DNA of 64,000 bases, from the NCBI RefSeq assembly GCF_003387475.1, contig NZ_QUNO01000026.1, forward strand, positions 1 to 64,000, read 5' to 3'. Below the pieces are notes generated by a model that was not told where the DNA came from, did not search any database, and saw nothing but the letters and a program-made list of their open reading frames with translations. Positions 43,636 to 52,866 of this stretch are shown one piece after another. The position numbers were made by a program, and so were the translations under genes. Source of the DNA: Kutzneria buriramensis. Its GTDB lineage: Bacteria; Actinomycetota; Actinomycetes; Mycobacteriales; Pseudonocardiaceae. How positions within the stretch are numbered: position 1 is the first letter of the stretch; each line of letters starts with the position of its first letter.

Positions 43636-45426
43636 ATGAGAGCGCAGATGACCAGGCAGATAGCGGACGCGCTGAACGTCACCGAACTGCTCCAGGCACA
43701 AGCTGCCGCGCAGGGCGAACGGGCCGCGGTGCTGATGGCGCGTCGGGCCGGCGCTGGCAGCGGTGACTGTCTCTCCTTTGCCGCTCTGGACGCTGAGGCG
43801 AGGAGAATCGGGTCCCGGCTCGGCGAGCGCCTGCGGCCGGGTGCCCGGGTGCTGCTGCTCTACCCGAGAGGAGTGGAGTTCGCGGCCGCCTTCTTTGGCT
43901 GCTGTTATGCCGGCATGATCGCGGTACCGGCGCCGCTTCCCGGCCAGTACCGGTACCAGCGGCAGCGCTTGGCGGCAATCGCGGCGGACGCCACTATCTC
44001 GGCGGTGCTCACGGTCCGTCAGGCACTCCCCGAGATATCGAGCTGGATTGCGGAGTCCGGTCAGGACGGCCTGCTTACGCTGGTCACCGACGATCCCGAC
44101 GCCGCCGGTCCGGACGTCTGGTCCATGCCGCCGACCGATCGCGACACCGTGGCACTGCTGCAGTACACCTCGGGCTCGACCGGCAGCCCCAAGGGAGTCG
44201 TCGTCACGCACGGCAACCTTCTGCACAACGTGGCCGCCCTGTTACGGGCCTACGGCCACGCTGGACCCCTGCGGTGCGGGGGCTGGGTCCCGATGTACCA
44301 CGACATGGGCCTGATCGGCCATCTGCTACCCGGCCTGTTCTCCGGCGGCGGTGTGGTGCTGATGAGCCCGACCGAGTTCGTCACCCGGCCGCACCGATGG
44401 CTGGAGGTGATCGACGAGTACGACCTGGCGATGTCGGCCGCGCCGAACTTCGGCTACGAGAGGTGCGTCCGCCACGTCAGCCAGGAGCAGATCGCCCAGC
44501 TTGACCTGTCCCGCTGGGAGTACGCCGCCAACGGGTCCGAGCCGATCAGGGCCGCGACCCTGGCCGCCTTCGCCAAGCGGTTCGCCGCCGCCGGCTTCCG
44601 CGCCACATCGTTCTTTCCCAGCTACGGGATGGCCGAGGCCACCCTGATCGTGTCCGGCAGTAGCAAGCGCGAGCCGGTGGTCACACGGGCCGACCCGAAG
44701 TTGCTGGAACGGCACGAGTTCGCCCCGGCCCGCCCCGGCGTGCCGGGCCGGGACGTGGTCAGCTGCGGCGTTCCCGCCGACGGTATCCAGCTGCGCGTAG
44801 TCGACCCCACCACTTCGCAAGTGCTGCCAGCGGGCCGGATCGGTGAGCTCTGGCTGCGAGGCGACAGCGTGGCCAAGGGGTACTGGCGCAACGATGCCGC
44901 GACACAGGCTGCCTTCCAGGCGCGCACCGCCGACGACGAGAGCGGCTACCTGCGCACCGGTGACCTCGGCGTGATCCACGAGGGTGAGTTGTACGTGACC
45001 GGCCGGATCAAGGAACTGCTCATCATCAAGGGGCGCAACGTCTATCCGCAGGACATCGAGCACCAGATCCGGGCCGAGCACGAGGAACTGGCGAACGGGG
45101 TCGGGGCGGTCTTCACGGTCGACGTGGCGGGTTGGGAGGAGACCGTGGTCACTCATGAAATCGGTGCCGAGCGCGATCCCGAACGCCTGCGGGAGCTCGC
45201 CATCGCCATCCGCGCCACCGTGTCCCGCGAGTTCGGCCTCTACGCGGCGGGCGTCCTCCTGCTCCGGCCGAACAGTGTGCCGCGGACGACCAGCGGAAAG
45301 GTGCAACGGGTGGCGATGCGTGAACAATTCCGCCGGGGCGGACTGGCGTCGCTGTACGAACACCTTGACCAGCGGCTTGCCGCGCCGCACAGCGCCTCCG
45401 CGAAGGTTGGCGAGGTGACGCGGTGA
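43636..45426 (+). CDS. Fatty acyl-AMP ligase (FAAL)
   Basis: A 596-residue adenylate-forming enzyme that activates a fatty acid as acyl-AMP and loads it onto a carrier protein rather than CoA. The P-loop-like motif is LLQYTSGSTGSPKGVVVTHG, and the signature FFPSYGMAEATLIV is typical of FAALs rather than CoA ligases. Further motifs are YLRTGDLGVIHEGELYVTGR, KELLIIKGRNVYPQDIE and the C-terminal Lys in VPRTTSGKVQRVAMREQF. Probable partners are the ACP of the preceding protein or the stand-alone ACP at 50889. It overlaps the next gene by four bases. Confidence 0.93.
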   Translation: MRAQMTRQIADALNVTELLQAQAAAQGERAAVLMARRAGAGSGDCLSFAALDAEARRIGSRLGERLRPGARVLLLYPRGVEFAAAFFGCCYAGMIAVPAPLPGQYRYQRQRLAAIAADATISAVLTVRQALPEISSWIAESGQDGLLTLVTDDPDAAGPDVWSMPPTDRDTVALLQYTSGSTGSPKGVVVTHGNLLHNVAALLRAYGHAGPLRCGGWVPMYHDMGLIGHLLPGLFSGGGVVLMSPTEFVTRPHRWLEVIDEYDLAMSAAPNFGYERCVRHVSQEQIAQLDLSRWEYAANGSEPIRAATLAAFAKRFAAAGFRATSFFPSYGMAEATLIVSGSSKREPVVTRADPKLLERHEFAPARPGVPGRDVVSCGVPADGIQLRVVDPTTSQVLPAGRIGELWLRGDSVAKGYWRNDAATQAAFQARTADDESGYLRTGDLGVIHEGELYVTGRIKELLIIKGRNVYPQDIEHQIRAEHEELANGVGAVFTVDVAGWEETVVTHEIGAERDPERLRELAIAIRATVSREFGLYAAGVLLLRPNSVPRTTSGKVQRVAMREQFRRGGLASLYEHLDQRLAAPHSASAKVGEVTR

Positions 45427-47195
45427 TGGCGGTTGAATCGGCACAGGCGCAACGACGGCAGCGGTCTCGGGTGGCCGAACTCGAACGACTGCTGGCCGAA
45501 CTGGCCCGCGAGGGCGGACCCTTCTCGTCGGGATACAACGCGCGGCTGGACCGGCAGGAGGCCTACCCCGCCGAGGCCTTCCGAATCCTCGACGAATTCG
45601 GCATGGCCAGCAACTACGTGCCTACCCGCCTCGGTGGCCGGTTGGACAGCGTGCCCGAGCTCATCCAGCTCTTCCGGGTCGTGTCACGCCATGACCTGAG
45701 CGTCATCGTGGCCTACGGCAAGACGATCCTCGGTGCCGCACCGACGTGGGTGGCCGGCCGGCCGGATCAGGCCCGGTGGCTGGCCGGCGAGGTGCTGTCG
45801 TCCACAATGGTCACCTGGGCGCTGACCGAACGCCACCACGGTGCGGACCTGCTTTCCGGCGAGCTCACCGCGACCCGCTCCGCCGACGGCTGGCGGCTGG
45901 ACGGCACGAAATGGCTTATCAACAACGGCACCCGAGCCCCACTGGTCTGCCTGCTCGCCCGCACCAGCGCCGAGGGCGGATCCCGAGGCTTCAGCCTGTT
46001 CCTGGTCGACAAGCGCGAGCTCCCACCATCTGCGTACAGTCACCTGCCCAAGGAACGGACGCACGGTGTCCGCGGTGTCGACATCAGCGGCATGACCTTC
46101 CATGGCGCGCACATCCCCCCGGGCGCTCTGATCGGCGATGTCGGTGCCGGGATCGAGATCGTCCTGAAGACGATGCAGCTCACCCGCATCGTGGCCGTAT
46201 CGCTGTCGCTCGGCGCGGCCGATCACGCCTTGCGCCTGGCGGGCAGCTTCCTCCGGCGGCGCCGGCTGTACGGACGCGGCCTGGCCGAGTTGCCCGCCGT
46301 CCGCACCACGCTGGGCGAGGTTGCGGCGAGCGCCCTGCTCAGCGAGGTCGTGGCGATGGTCGCGGCCCGCGGCGTCCACACGATCAGCACCGAGATGAGC
46401 GTCATCACCTCGATCACCAAGGCTCTGGTGCCCACCCTCGGCGACGAGCTGCTCCGCCAGGTCGGCGAGTTGCTCGGCGCGCGCGGCGTCCTCCTCGACG
46501 TGTTCGCCGACGGGGCGTTCGAAAAGCTCAGCCGGGATCACCGCATCGTCGCCATCTTCGACGGGAGCACCGTCGTCAACCGCAACGCGCTGATCAACCA
46601 ATTTCCTTTGCTGGCCCGCGCTTATCACTCGGGACGCTGGGACTCCGCTGGAGTGGCGGGCGCGGCAAGTCTGACCGGCCCGCTTCCCGACCTCGATCTG
46701 AGCGCGTTGACCCTGCTGTCCCGGACCGGTTGCAGCATGGTGCAGAGCGTGCCCGACGCGGTGGCCCAAATCGGCCGGCAGACCGCTCGAGGCAAGCTCC
46801 CCGCGTACGTCGCCAGGCAGGCCGCTGACTTCGCGCGGACCGTCGATGCGGTCCTGGCCGAGGTGACCTCATATGTGCCGTCGTCCCGTGAGGTTCCCGA
46901 CAGCGCGTTCACCCTCGCCGCCCGCTACGAGCTCTGTTTCGCGGGTGCCGCCTGCATGCGGGTTTGGCTGCACAGCGAGCAGGCGGCCGTGGCGGGAGGG
47001 ACGGCCGGCGCGCTGTGGCGGGACGGCACCTGGTTGTCAGCCTGCCTGGCTCGGGTTCTGACGCTGCTCGGCGCCGCCCCGGAGGGGGCTGGCGACCACG
47101 CCTACGACCGGCTGGCCGACGTGGTGCTGGCGGTGCCTGAAGACCACGTGCTCAGCCTGGTTCCGGATGACTTCTGCCTGGGGAGCCGAGCATGA
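45423..47195 (+). CDS. Acyl-CoA dehydrogenase-like flavoprotein, subunit 1
   Basis: A 590-residue ACAD-fold protein. Visible blocks are NYVPTRLGGRLDSVPELIQL, the flavin-binding region MVTWALTERHHGADLLSGEL and GWRLDGTKWLINNGTRAPLV, and the C-terminal helical domain MQLTRIVAVSLSLGAADHAL. In most ACADs the catalytic base is the Glu of a YEGT-like motif; here the aligned motif is VAIFDGSTVVNRNALI (about residue 379), giving Asp. It probably dehydrogenates a carrier-bound acyl chain at C2-C3. The next gene encodes a homologue without the acidic residue, so the two may form a heterodimer. GTGA overlap with FAAL and ATGA overlap with the next gene. Confidence 0.85.
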   Translation: MMAVESAQAQRRQRSRVAELERLLAELAREGGPFSSGYNARLDRQEAYPAEAFRILDEFGMASNYVPTRLGGRLDSVPELIQLFRVVSRHDLSVIVAYGKTILGAAPTWVAGRPDQARWLAGEVLSSTMVTWALTERHHGADLLSGELTATRSADGWRLDGTKWLINNGTRAPLVCLLARTSAEGGSRGFSLFLVDKRELPPSAYSHLPKERTHGVRGVDISGMTFHGAHIPPGALIGDVGAGIEIVLKTMQLTRIVAVSLSLGAADHALRLAGSFLRRRRLYGRGLAELPAVRTTLGEVAASALLSEVVAMVAARGVHTISTEMSVITSITKALVPTLGDELLRQVGELLGARGVLLDVFADGAFEKLSRDHRIVAIFDGSTVVNRNALINQFPLLARAYHSGRWDSAGVAGAASLTGPLPDLDLSALTLLSRTGCSMVQSVPDAVAQIGRQTARGKLPAYVARQAADFARTVDAVLAEVTSYVPSSREVPDSAFTLAARYELCFAGAACMRVWLHSEQAAVAGGTAGALWRDGTWLSACLARVLTLLGAAPEGAGDHAYDRLADVVLAVPEDHVLSLVPDDFCLGSRA

Positions 47196-48982
47196 CTCAC
47201 GAAACTCCCATCCAGCCGGCGGATCGAAGGCCACCTGTCCCAGGCTTGGTGCATCCTCGCCTGGACGAGCTCGAGCGCGGTCTCGGCGAGGCCTGGGACG
47301 ACGGCAACCCGGTCGGCTTCCCGGCGGTGCTGCGCGCCGACGAACGGGCCGAGGTGCTCACAGCGGGTGAGGACGTGCTCGACGCCTTCGGGCTGAACGA
47401 GGAGTTCGTCCCACCCGAGTTCGGCGGCCACCTGATCCGCACGGACCACCTGATCCAGCTCATGCGCGCGGTCTGCCGCCGCGATCCGAGCCTGATCTTC
47501 GGCTATGGGATGCCCTCGTTGATGGCCGCGGTGAACGTGTGGGCCGCCGGCAGCCCGTCGCAGTGCCGTGACATGGCAGGCCGGCTGCTGGCAAACCAGA
47601 AGTTCGCGTGTGCCTACCACGAACTGGCCCACGGCGGCGACGTGGGGCAGGTCGACCTCGATGCCACCGACTACGGCCACGGACGTCTCTTCAACGGCGG
47701 CAAGCAGGTCATCGCCAACGTCGAACGAGCGGATGGGCTGGTGCTGTTAGCCCGCACCGACCACCAGTCCGGTAGCCGCAGCCACTCCCAGTTTCTGCTC
47801 GACAAGGCGGCCCTACCGTCCGACCGGTTCCGGTACCTGCCGAGGTACCACACCGGTGGGCTGCGCGGGGTCCAGCTCGGCGGGATGGAGTTCGTGAACT
47901 GCCCGGTTCCCTCCGAGGCCATCGTCGGCCCGGCCGGACACGGCATGGAGACGGCGCTGCGTTCCTTCCAACTCACCCGGGTCGTCCTGCCCGGCGTGAC
48001 AGTGGGGATCCTCGACACCGCGCTGCGGGCGGCGGTGCGGTACGCGCTCGGCCGAAAGTTGTACGGCCGGACGGTGACAGACCTGCCGCACCCGAGGGCC
48101 GTCCTCGTCGACACCTTCGCCGACCTCCTGCTGAGCGACTGCGTCAGCACCGTCGCCGCCCGCGCCCTGCACACGCTGCCACGCGAGGCCGGGGTAACCG
48201 CAGCGGCAGCCAAATATCTGGTCCCCACGGTTCTGGTCGACGCCGTCACCTGCTTGTCGACGCTGCTAGGCGCCCAGTTCTACCTCCGCGGCGGCGACCA
48301 CATGATCATGCAGAAGCTAGTCCGTGACATCACGCCCACGAGCGTCATCCACGCCTCCCGCACCACCTGTCAGCTGACCATGCTGCCGCAGCTCCCCCTG
48401 TTGGCACGCCGGTCGTGGCCGGCCGGGGAACCAGCCCCTGAGCAGACATTCCAGCTCTCCGCCGGCCTGCCGGACCTGCGATTTGCCCAACTCTCGCTCT
48501 CCAGCGGCGGAAACGATCACCTCTGCGCATCCCTGCGAAACGCCCTGGAGCTAACTCCGGTGGACGGCGAGCACAGGGAGATCAGGAGCCTGCTGGAGCT
48601 GTTCGTCGCCGAACTCGACGATCTCACCGGCGAATGCGCACCTCTGCGGCCGGCCGAACTGACCGTCACCGCCTCTCGAAACCTCCACCGGCTGACCGCA
48701 CGCTACGCCGTCATCCTCGCCGCCGGCTGCTGTGTGAACATCTGGCGCCACGCGTCCCCGGACCAGCCGTTCCTCCGGCACCCCGGCTGGGTGAGCGCCG
48801 CCCTCATCCGGCTGGCGGCTCGCCTCGGCAGGCGTCCGGAAGGACTACCAGACCACATCCGGACCCACCTGTTTGACGAGTTGCTGCACCGCTATCACGA
48901 CTCGCGCACCTTCGACCTGGCCGGCAGCCATCTCGGCGGTGAGCGCCACGACGATGGGGCCCTGTCCTGGGGCAGTCGATGA
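47192..48982 (+). CDS. Acyl-CoA dehydrogenase-like protein, subunit 2 (catalytic base missing)
   Basis: A 596-residue homologue of the preceding protein in layout: FGLNEEFVPPEFGGHLIRTD, CAYHELAHGGDVGQVDLDAT, GRLFNGGKQVIANVERADGL, FQLTRVVLPGVTVGILDTAL and FYLRGGDHMIMQKLVRDITP. At the position of the catalytic Glu/Asp the sequence is PTSVIHASRTTCQLTM, with no acidic residue, so it is unlikely to dehydrogenate alone. By analogy with heteromeric mycobacterial ACADs, such as the steroid FadE pairs, it may be a non-catalytic partner or bind the acyl-ACP. ATGA overlaps couple it to both neighbours. Confidence 0.8.
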   Translation: MTHETPIQPADRRPPVPGLVHPRLDELERGLGEAWDDGNPVGFPAVLRADERAEVLTAGEDVLDAFGLNEEFVPPEFGGHLIRTDHLIQLMRAVCRRDPSLIFGYGMPSLMAAVNVWAAGSPSQCRDMAGRLLANQKFACAYHELAHGGDVGQVDLDATDYGHGRLFNGGKQVIANVERADGLVLLARTDHQSGSRSHSQFLLDKAALPSDRFRYLPRYHTGGLRGVQLGGMEFVNCPVPSEAIVGPAGHGMETALRSFQLTRVVLPGVTVGILDTALRAAVRYALGRKLYGRTVTDLPHPRAVLVDTFADLLLSDCVSTVAARALHTLPREAGVTAAAAKYLVPTVLVDAVTCLSTLLGAQFYLRGGDHMIMQKLVRDITPTSVIHASRTTCQLTMLPQLPLLARRSWPAGEPAPEQTFQLSAGLPDLRFAQLSLSSGGNDHLCASLRNALELTPVDGEHREIRSLLELFVAELDDLTGECAPLRPAELTVTASRNLHRLTARYAVILAAGCCVNIWRHASPDQPFLRHPGWVSAALIRLAARLGRRPEGLPDHIRTHLFDELLHRYHDSRTFDLAGSHLGGERHDDGALSWGSR

Positions 48983-49704
48983 TCGGGAAGACTGCTCTCG
49001 TCACTGGGGCGTCGCGTGGGGTCGGGGCACGGACCGCCGTCCTGCTCGCGACCGCCGGCGCGGACGTCGTCATCAACTACCGCGAGCGGAAGGTCCTCGC
49101 GGAGCGGGTGAGCCAAGACATCGTCCGCCTCGGGCGGCGAGCGCCCACCGCCCGCGCCGATCTGACCGACCCCGGCGCGGTCCGGCGGATGTTCACCGCC
49201 GTCGCCCGCACCTTCGACAAGTTGGACCTGCTGGTCCTCAACGCGAGTGGTGGCCTGGAGAAGGACCGCCCACCGGACTACGCGCACCGACTCAACGTCG
49301 ACGCCCAGCTCCGGGTCGTAGACCTGGCCCTCCCGCTGATGCCCGTGGGTGGGCGCGTCGTCTACGTCACCAGCCACCACGCGCACTTCTACGGCCGGCG
49401 GCCCACGATCGCGGAATACGAGCCGGTCGCGGCCAGCAAGAGGGCGGGTGAGGACGCGTTGCGCGCCCGCCTCGACGAGCTGACCGAGCGCGGACTGCAC
49501 CTGGTCGTGGTGAGCGGGGACGTGATCGAACGTACGGTCACCGCCGTGCTGTTGGAGCGTGCCCGCCCCGAGATCTTCCAGCACAAGCGCACGCGCCTCG
49601 GGAAGCTGCTGGACGTCGACGAGTTCGCCACGGCGGTGGCTCGGGCCGCGCGGGACCCAGGTCTGGGTCACGGAACGACGATCTATGTCGGCTCGACCGA
49701 CTGA
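48979..49704 (+). CDS. Atypical short-chain dehydrogenase/reductase
   Basis: A 241-residue SDR-fold protein. Cofactor motif TGASRGVGARTAVLL and LVLNASGG (NNAG-like) are present. The catalytic segment reads VTSHHAHFYGRRPTIAEYEP followed by VAASKRAGEDAL. The Lys is there, but the residue four before it, normally Tyr, is Val, and the nearest Tyr is seven before the Lys. It may use the displaced Tyr or have another role. It overlaps the second ACAD-like gene by four bases (ATGA), pointing to action on the same acyl intermediate. Confidence 0.8.
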   Translation: MIGKTALVTGASRGVGARTAVLLATAGADVVINYRERKVLAERVSQDIVRLGRRAPTARADLTDPGAVRRMFTAVARTFDKLDLLVLNASGGLEKDRPPDYAHRLNVDAQLRVVDLALPLMPVGGRVVYVTSHHAHFYGRRPTIAEYEPVAASKRAGEDALRARLDELTERGLHLVVVSGDVIERTVTAVLLERARPEIFQHKRTRLGKLLDVDEFATAVARAARDPGLGHGTTIYVGSTD

Positions 49705-49786
49705 CGCCTGCCGGACGGCAATCGACCACACCTAGCCACCGGGCAGCGCCGAATGGCCACACCCAGCATCTGACACAGGACTTGAC

Positions 49787-50833
49787 ATGGAACTGAGCCT
49801 GTTCTTCTTCGCGGACGACAGCACGTCCACGACCATGACGCCCGGGGGGCGGTACCAGTTGTTGCTGGAATCGGCCCGCTTCGCCGACGCCCACGATTTC
49901 ACCGCGGTATGGACGCCGGAACGACACTTCCATCCGTTCGGCGGCCTCTACCCCAATCCATCGGTCACCGGGGCGGCCGTCGCGGCGGTTACGGAACGGG
50001 TCGGGGTCCGGGCGGGCAGCGTCGTGGTCCCACTGCACGATCCGCTTCGGGTCGTCGAGGAATGGTCGGTGGTGGACAACATCTCCCGGGGCCGGGCGGG
50101 CGTCTCGTTCGCGTCCGGCTGGCATCCCCACGATTTCACGCTGAACCCGGCGCGGTTCGCCGACCGCCGGGACGCGGCCCTGACGGCGATGGAGACGGTG
50201 CGGACGCTGTGGCGAGGCGAGTCGGTGCCGCGCGTCGATGGCCGCGGCGACCCGGTCGACATCAGGATCTACCCACCGCCCGTGCAGTCCGAGCTGCCGA
50301 TGTGGCTGACCAGCGCCGGCTCGGTGGACACCTTCCGAGCGGCTGGTGAAATCGGCGCGGGTGTGCTGACCCACCTGGTGAAGCAGGGGACCGATGTCCT
50401 TGCGGGCAGCATCGGCGAATACCGGAAGTCGTTCCGTGCGCACGGCGCCGCCATCGCCGCACCGGGTCATGTCACCCTCATGATGCACGCCTTCGTCGGC
50501 CCAGACGACAGTGTCTTCGATGAGCTGCGCGGACCGATGCGGGAGTATGTCGGCGCCTCACTCGGCCTGTTCAAAACCGGCAACGCCACCACGGAGGGCG
50601 CGAAACGCGAAGCAAGCCCGCACATGCGCGAGCGCGCACTCGAACTGAGCGTCGAAAGGTACTTCCGGACGGTCGGGCTGTTCGGCTCGGTGGAGCGGGC
50701 GGTCGACACGGTCAAGCGGATGCGCGGCATCGGCGTTGACGAAATCGCCTGCCTCATCGACTTCGGCATGCCGGCCACGGCTGTGCTGGACTCGCTGAAG
50801 TATCTCGATCAGGTACGGCAGGCGGTGGCGTGA
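49787..50833 (+). CDS. Luciferase-like flavin-dependent monooxygenase (MupA/Atu3640-type)
   Basis: A 348-residue bacterial-luciferase-family protein: MELSLFFFADDSTSTTMTPG, then FTAVWTPERHFHPFGGLYPN, VRAGSVVVPLHDPLRVVEEW, VVDNISRGRAGVSFASGWHP and ELPMWLTSAGSVDTFRAAGE. This is the natural-product subgroup that acts with PKS/NRPS carriers. With FMNH2 and O2 it would hydroxylate, or insert oxygen into, a carrier-bound chain. It is 82 bases from the SDR gene, probably the same operon. Substrate unknown. Confidence 0.9.
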   Translation: MELSLFFFADDSTSTTMTPGGRYQLLLESARFADAHDFTAVWTPERHFHPFGGLYPNPSVTGAAVAAVTERVGVRAGSVVVPLHDPLRVVEEWSVVDNISRGRAGVSFASGWHPHDFTLNPARFADRRDAALTAMETVRTLWRGESVPRVDGRGDPVDIRIYPPPVQSELPMWLTSAGSVDTFRAAGEIGAGVLTHLVKQGTDVLAGSIGEYRKSFRAHGAAIAAPGHVTLMMHAFVGPDDSVFDELRGPMREYVGASLGLFKTGNATTEGAKREASPHMRERALELSVERYFRTVGLFGSVERAVDTVKRMRGIGVDEIACLIDFGMPATAVLDSLKYLDQVRQAVA

Positions 50834-50888
50834 CTCAACAGTCGTCGCCCGACCAGACCCAATGTTGACCGGGAATCGCGAGGGAGCT

Positions 50889-51128
50889 ATGAAAAACAGC
50901 CACATTCACTCCCAGTTGGTAACTATTGTCGCCAAAATTGCCGAGGTTGACCCACTGGAAGTGACACCAAAAACTTCACTGCGGGACGAACTCGACATCG
51001 ACTCGCTGACCATGGTAGATTTAGTGGCCCAAATACAGGACGATCTCGGGGTTCAGATCGAGGACGAGGACCTTACCCGCATCCGAACAGTTGACGACCT
51101 TGTTCAGTACGTCCGCGGACGCTCGTGA
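50889..51128 (+). CDS. Stand-alone acyl carrier protein
   Basis: A 79-residue ACP: VAKIAEVDPLEVTPKTSLRD, then ELDIDSLTMVDLVAQIQDDL (phosphopantetheine Ser in DIDSLTM), then GVQIEDEDLTRIRTVDDLVQ. The acidic helix II is fatty-acid-type. An excellent ribosome site (GAGGGAG) precedes the ATG. It is likely the carrier that FAAL loads and that the ACAD pair, SDR or monooxygenase modify, before the KS encoded right after it. Confidence 0.93.
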   Translation: MKNSHIHSQLVTIVAKIAEVDPLEVTPKTSLRDELDIDSLTMVDLVAQIQDDLGVQIEDEDLTRIRTVDDLVQYVRGRS

Positions 51129-51129
51129 C

Positions 51130-52866
51130 GTGGCCGGCCGTGAGGAATCTGTGGAATCGCCCGAAGAGTCGAGCGCATTGCGGCGGGCCATGCAGACGAT
51201 CAGCGCCATGCGCGCGGAACTCGACTCCTACCGCGTCGGAAGCCCTATCGCAGTCGTCGGCGCGTCGGTGCGACTTCCCGGCGGAGTCCACACCGTCGGA
51301 GATTTTATGGAAGCGCTTTACGGCGGTCAAGAGTTAATTAGCGATCCGCCCGAGGATCGTAAACCCTTCCTTGACCAGGAAAGCTTGAAAAGTGCGCCCA
51401 GTCGAGGCGGCTACCTGCATGGGGCGCTGGAGTTCGACGCCGAGTTCTTCGGAATCGCCGCGCGGGAGGCGCGGTCCATGGATCCCCAGCACCGCATCCT
51501 CCTCGAGGTGATCTGGGAGGCGTTCGAAGACGCTGGTATTCAGGTCACCGATCGGCCGCATTCGACGGGCGTCTACGTCGGAATCACCTCCGCAGACTAC
51601 CGAAAATCGGTGAACGAGCGGCCACCCGCGCATTGGACGACCGGCAACGGGCATTGTTTCGCGGCGGGTCGTATCGCCTACACCCTGAACTTCATGGGCC
51701 CCACCATGGCCATCGATACGGCCTGTTCATCGTCTCTGGTAGCCGTCCATTCGGCATGTCGGGCACTCATCGGCCGAGAATGCGATAGGGCGGTCGCGGC
51801 CGGTGTGAACCTTATCCTCGCCACGCAGTCGACGGTCGAAATCCATAAGACCGGCGCTCTTTCCCCTAGTGGTCGGTGCCGCCCCTTCGACGCGCGGGCC
51901 AATGGATTCGTGCGCGGCGAAGGGTGTGGCGCCCTGGTTCTCAAACGCTATGTGGATGCCGTCGCCGACGGCGATCATATTCTGGCCGTGCTAGAAGGCA
52001 GTGCGATCAACCAGGACGGCCAGTCCGCCGGATTTGCCGCCCCCAACCCCGCGGCTCAGGCAAGTCTCATCGAGTTGACCCTGAGTCGCGCCGGCCGAAA
52101 GGCTGCGGACGTTGCGCTGCTTGAAGCGCATGGAACCGGAACCGCCTTGGGCGACCCGATAGAGCTCACCGCGGTCGCGGATTCCCTGGGAAATAGCAAA
52201 GGCAACTGGCCGCTGCTTGTCGGATCGGTCAAGGCAAACATCGGACACCCCGAAGCCGCAGGCGGGATTCTCGGGCTGATAAAAGCGATCGAGTGTCTGC
52301 GGCGGGACAGAGTCCCACCGCAGGCGAACTTCACGACCCTCAACCCTCGAGTCGACCTCGTGGGTACCCGGATCGCGATCCCCACCAGCCCAACGGACCT
52401 GCCATCCGATGCCAACGCCGTTGCGATGGTCAACGCCTTCGGAATGAGCGGGACCAACGCGTGTGTGGTCGTCGGGCGCCCACCGGCCCCGCTTGAACGT
52501 ATCCTCACCGATGCACCGGGCTTTGTCGTTTCGGCTCCCGACGACGCCGGGCTTGCCGCCGTCGCGGCGGCGTATTCGGCCACGCTGACGGCTGAACCGT
52601 CCAACCAGGAGCGTTTCGCGTCCTTCGCGTGGACGGCAACGTTCGGCCGGACCCGGCTCCGCCACGCGCGATGGGTCGCCGCCGGCACGGCGCGCGAGGC
52701 GGTATCCGCGCTCGACGCTCTCGCCAGCGGTGAGCCGGACACCCGGGTCAGGACCATCGGCGCGGACGCCGAGGTCCCCTGGACTGCCCCTCGGAGCTCG
52801 CTCCGCGGAAACGTTCCGACATATCCCTGGCGGCGCAAGAGGTATGTGCCCGAGTGGATGAGCTGA
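51130..52866 (+). CDS. Ketosynthase-only PKS protein (AT domain deleted)
   Basis: About 578 residues. A complete type I KS spans ~45-460 with Cys in MAIDTACSSSLVAVHSACRA, His in LLEAHGTGTALGDPIEL and His in SVKANIGHPEAAGGILGLIK. Next comes FAWTATFGRTRLRHARWVAA (499 onwards), the usual KS-AT linker. It then passes directly into RGNVPTYPWRRKRYVPEWMS, the post-AT motif, with no AT between. The AT appears to have been lost by an in-frame deletion. The GTG start two bases after the ACP stop is a choice; a TTG at 51091 and a GTG at 51151 are alternatives. A 13-base overlap couples it to the big PKS. Confidence 0.9.
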   Translation: MAGREESVESPEESSALRRAMQTISAMRAELDSYRVGSPIAVVGASVRLPGGVHTVGDFMEALYGGQELISDPPEDRKPFLDQESLKSAPSRGGYLHGALEFDAEFFGIAAREARSMDPQHRILLEVIWEAFEDAGIQVTDRPHSTGVYVGITSADYRKSVNERPPAHWTTGNGHCFAAGRIAYTLNFMGPTMAIDTACSSSLVAVHSACRALIGRECDRAVAAGVNLILATQSTVEIHKTGALSPSGRCRPFDARANGFVRGEGCGALVLKRYVDAVADGDHILAVLEGSAINQDGQSAGFAAPNPAAQASLIELTLSRAGRKAADVALLEAHGTGTALGDPIELTAVADSLGNSKGNWPLLVGSVKANIGHPEAAGGILGLIKAIECLRRDRVPPQANFTTLNPRVDLVGTRIAIPTSPTDLPSDANAVAMVNAFGMSGTNACVVVGRPPAPLERILTDAPGFVVSAPDDAGLAAVAAAYSATLTAEPSNQERFASFAWTATFGRTRLRHARWVAAGTAREAVSALDALASGEPDTRVRTIGADAEVPWTAPRSSLRGNVPTYPWRRKRYVPEWMS

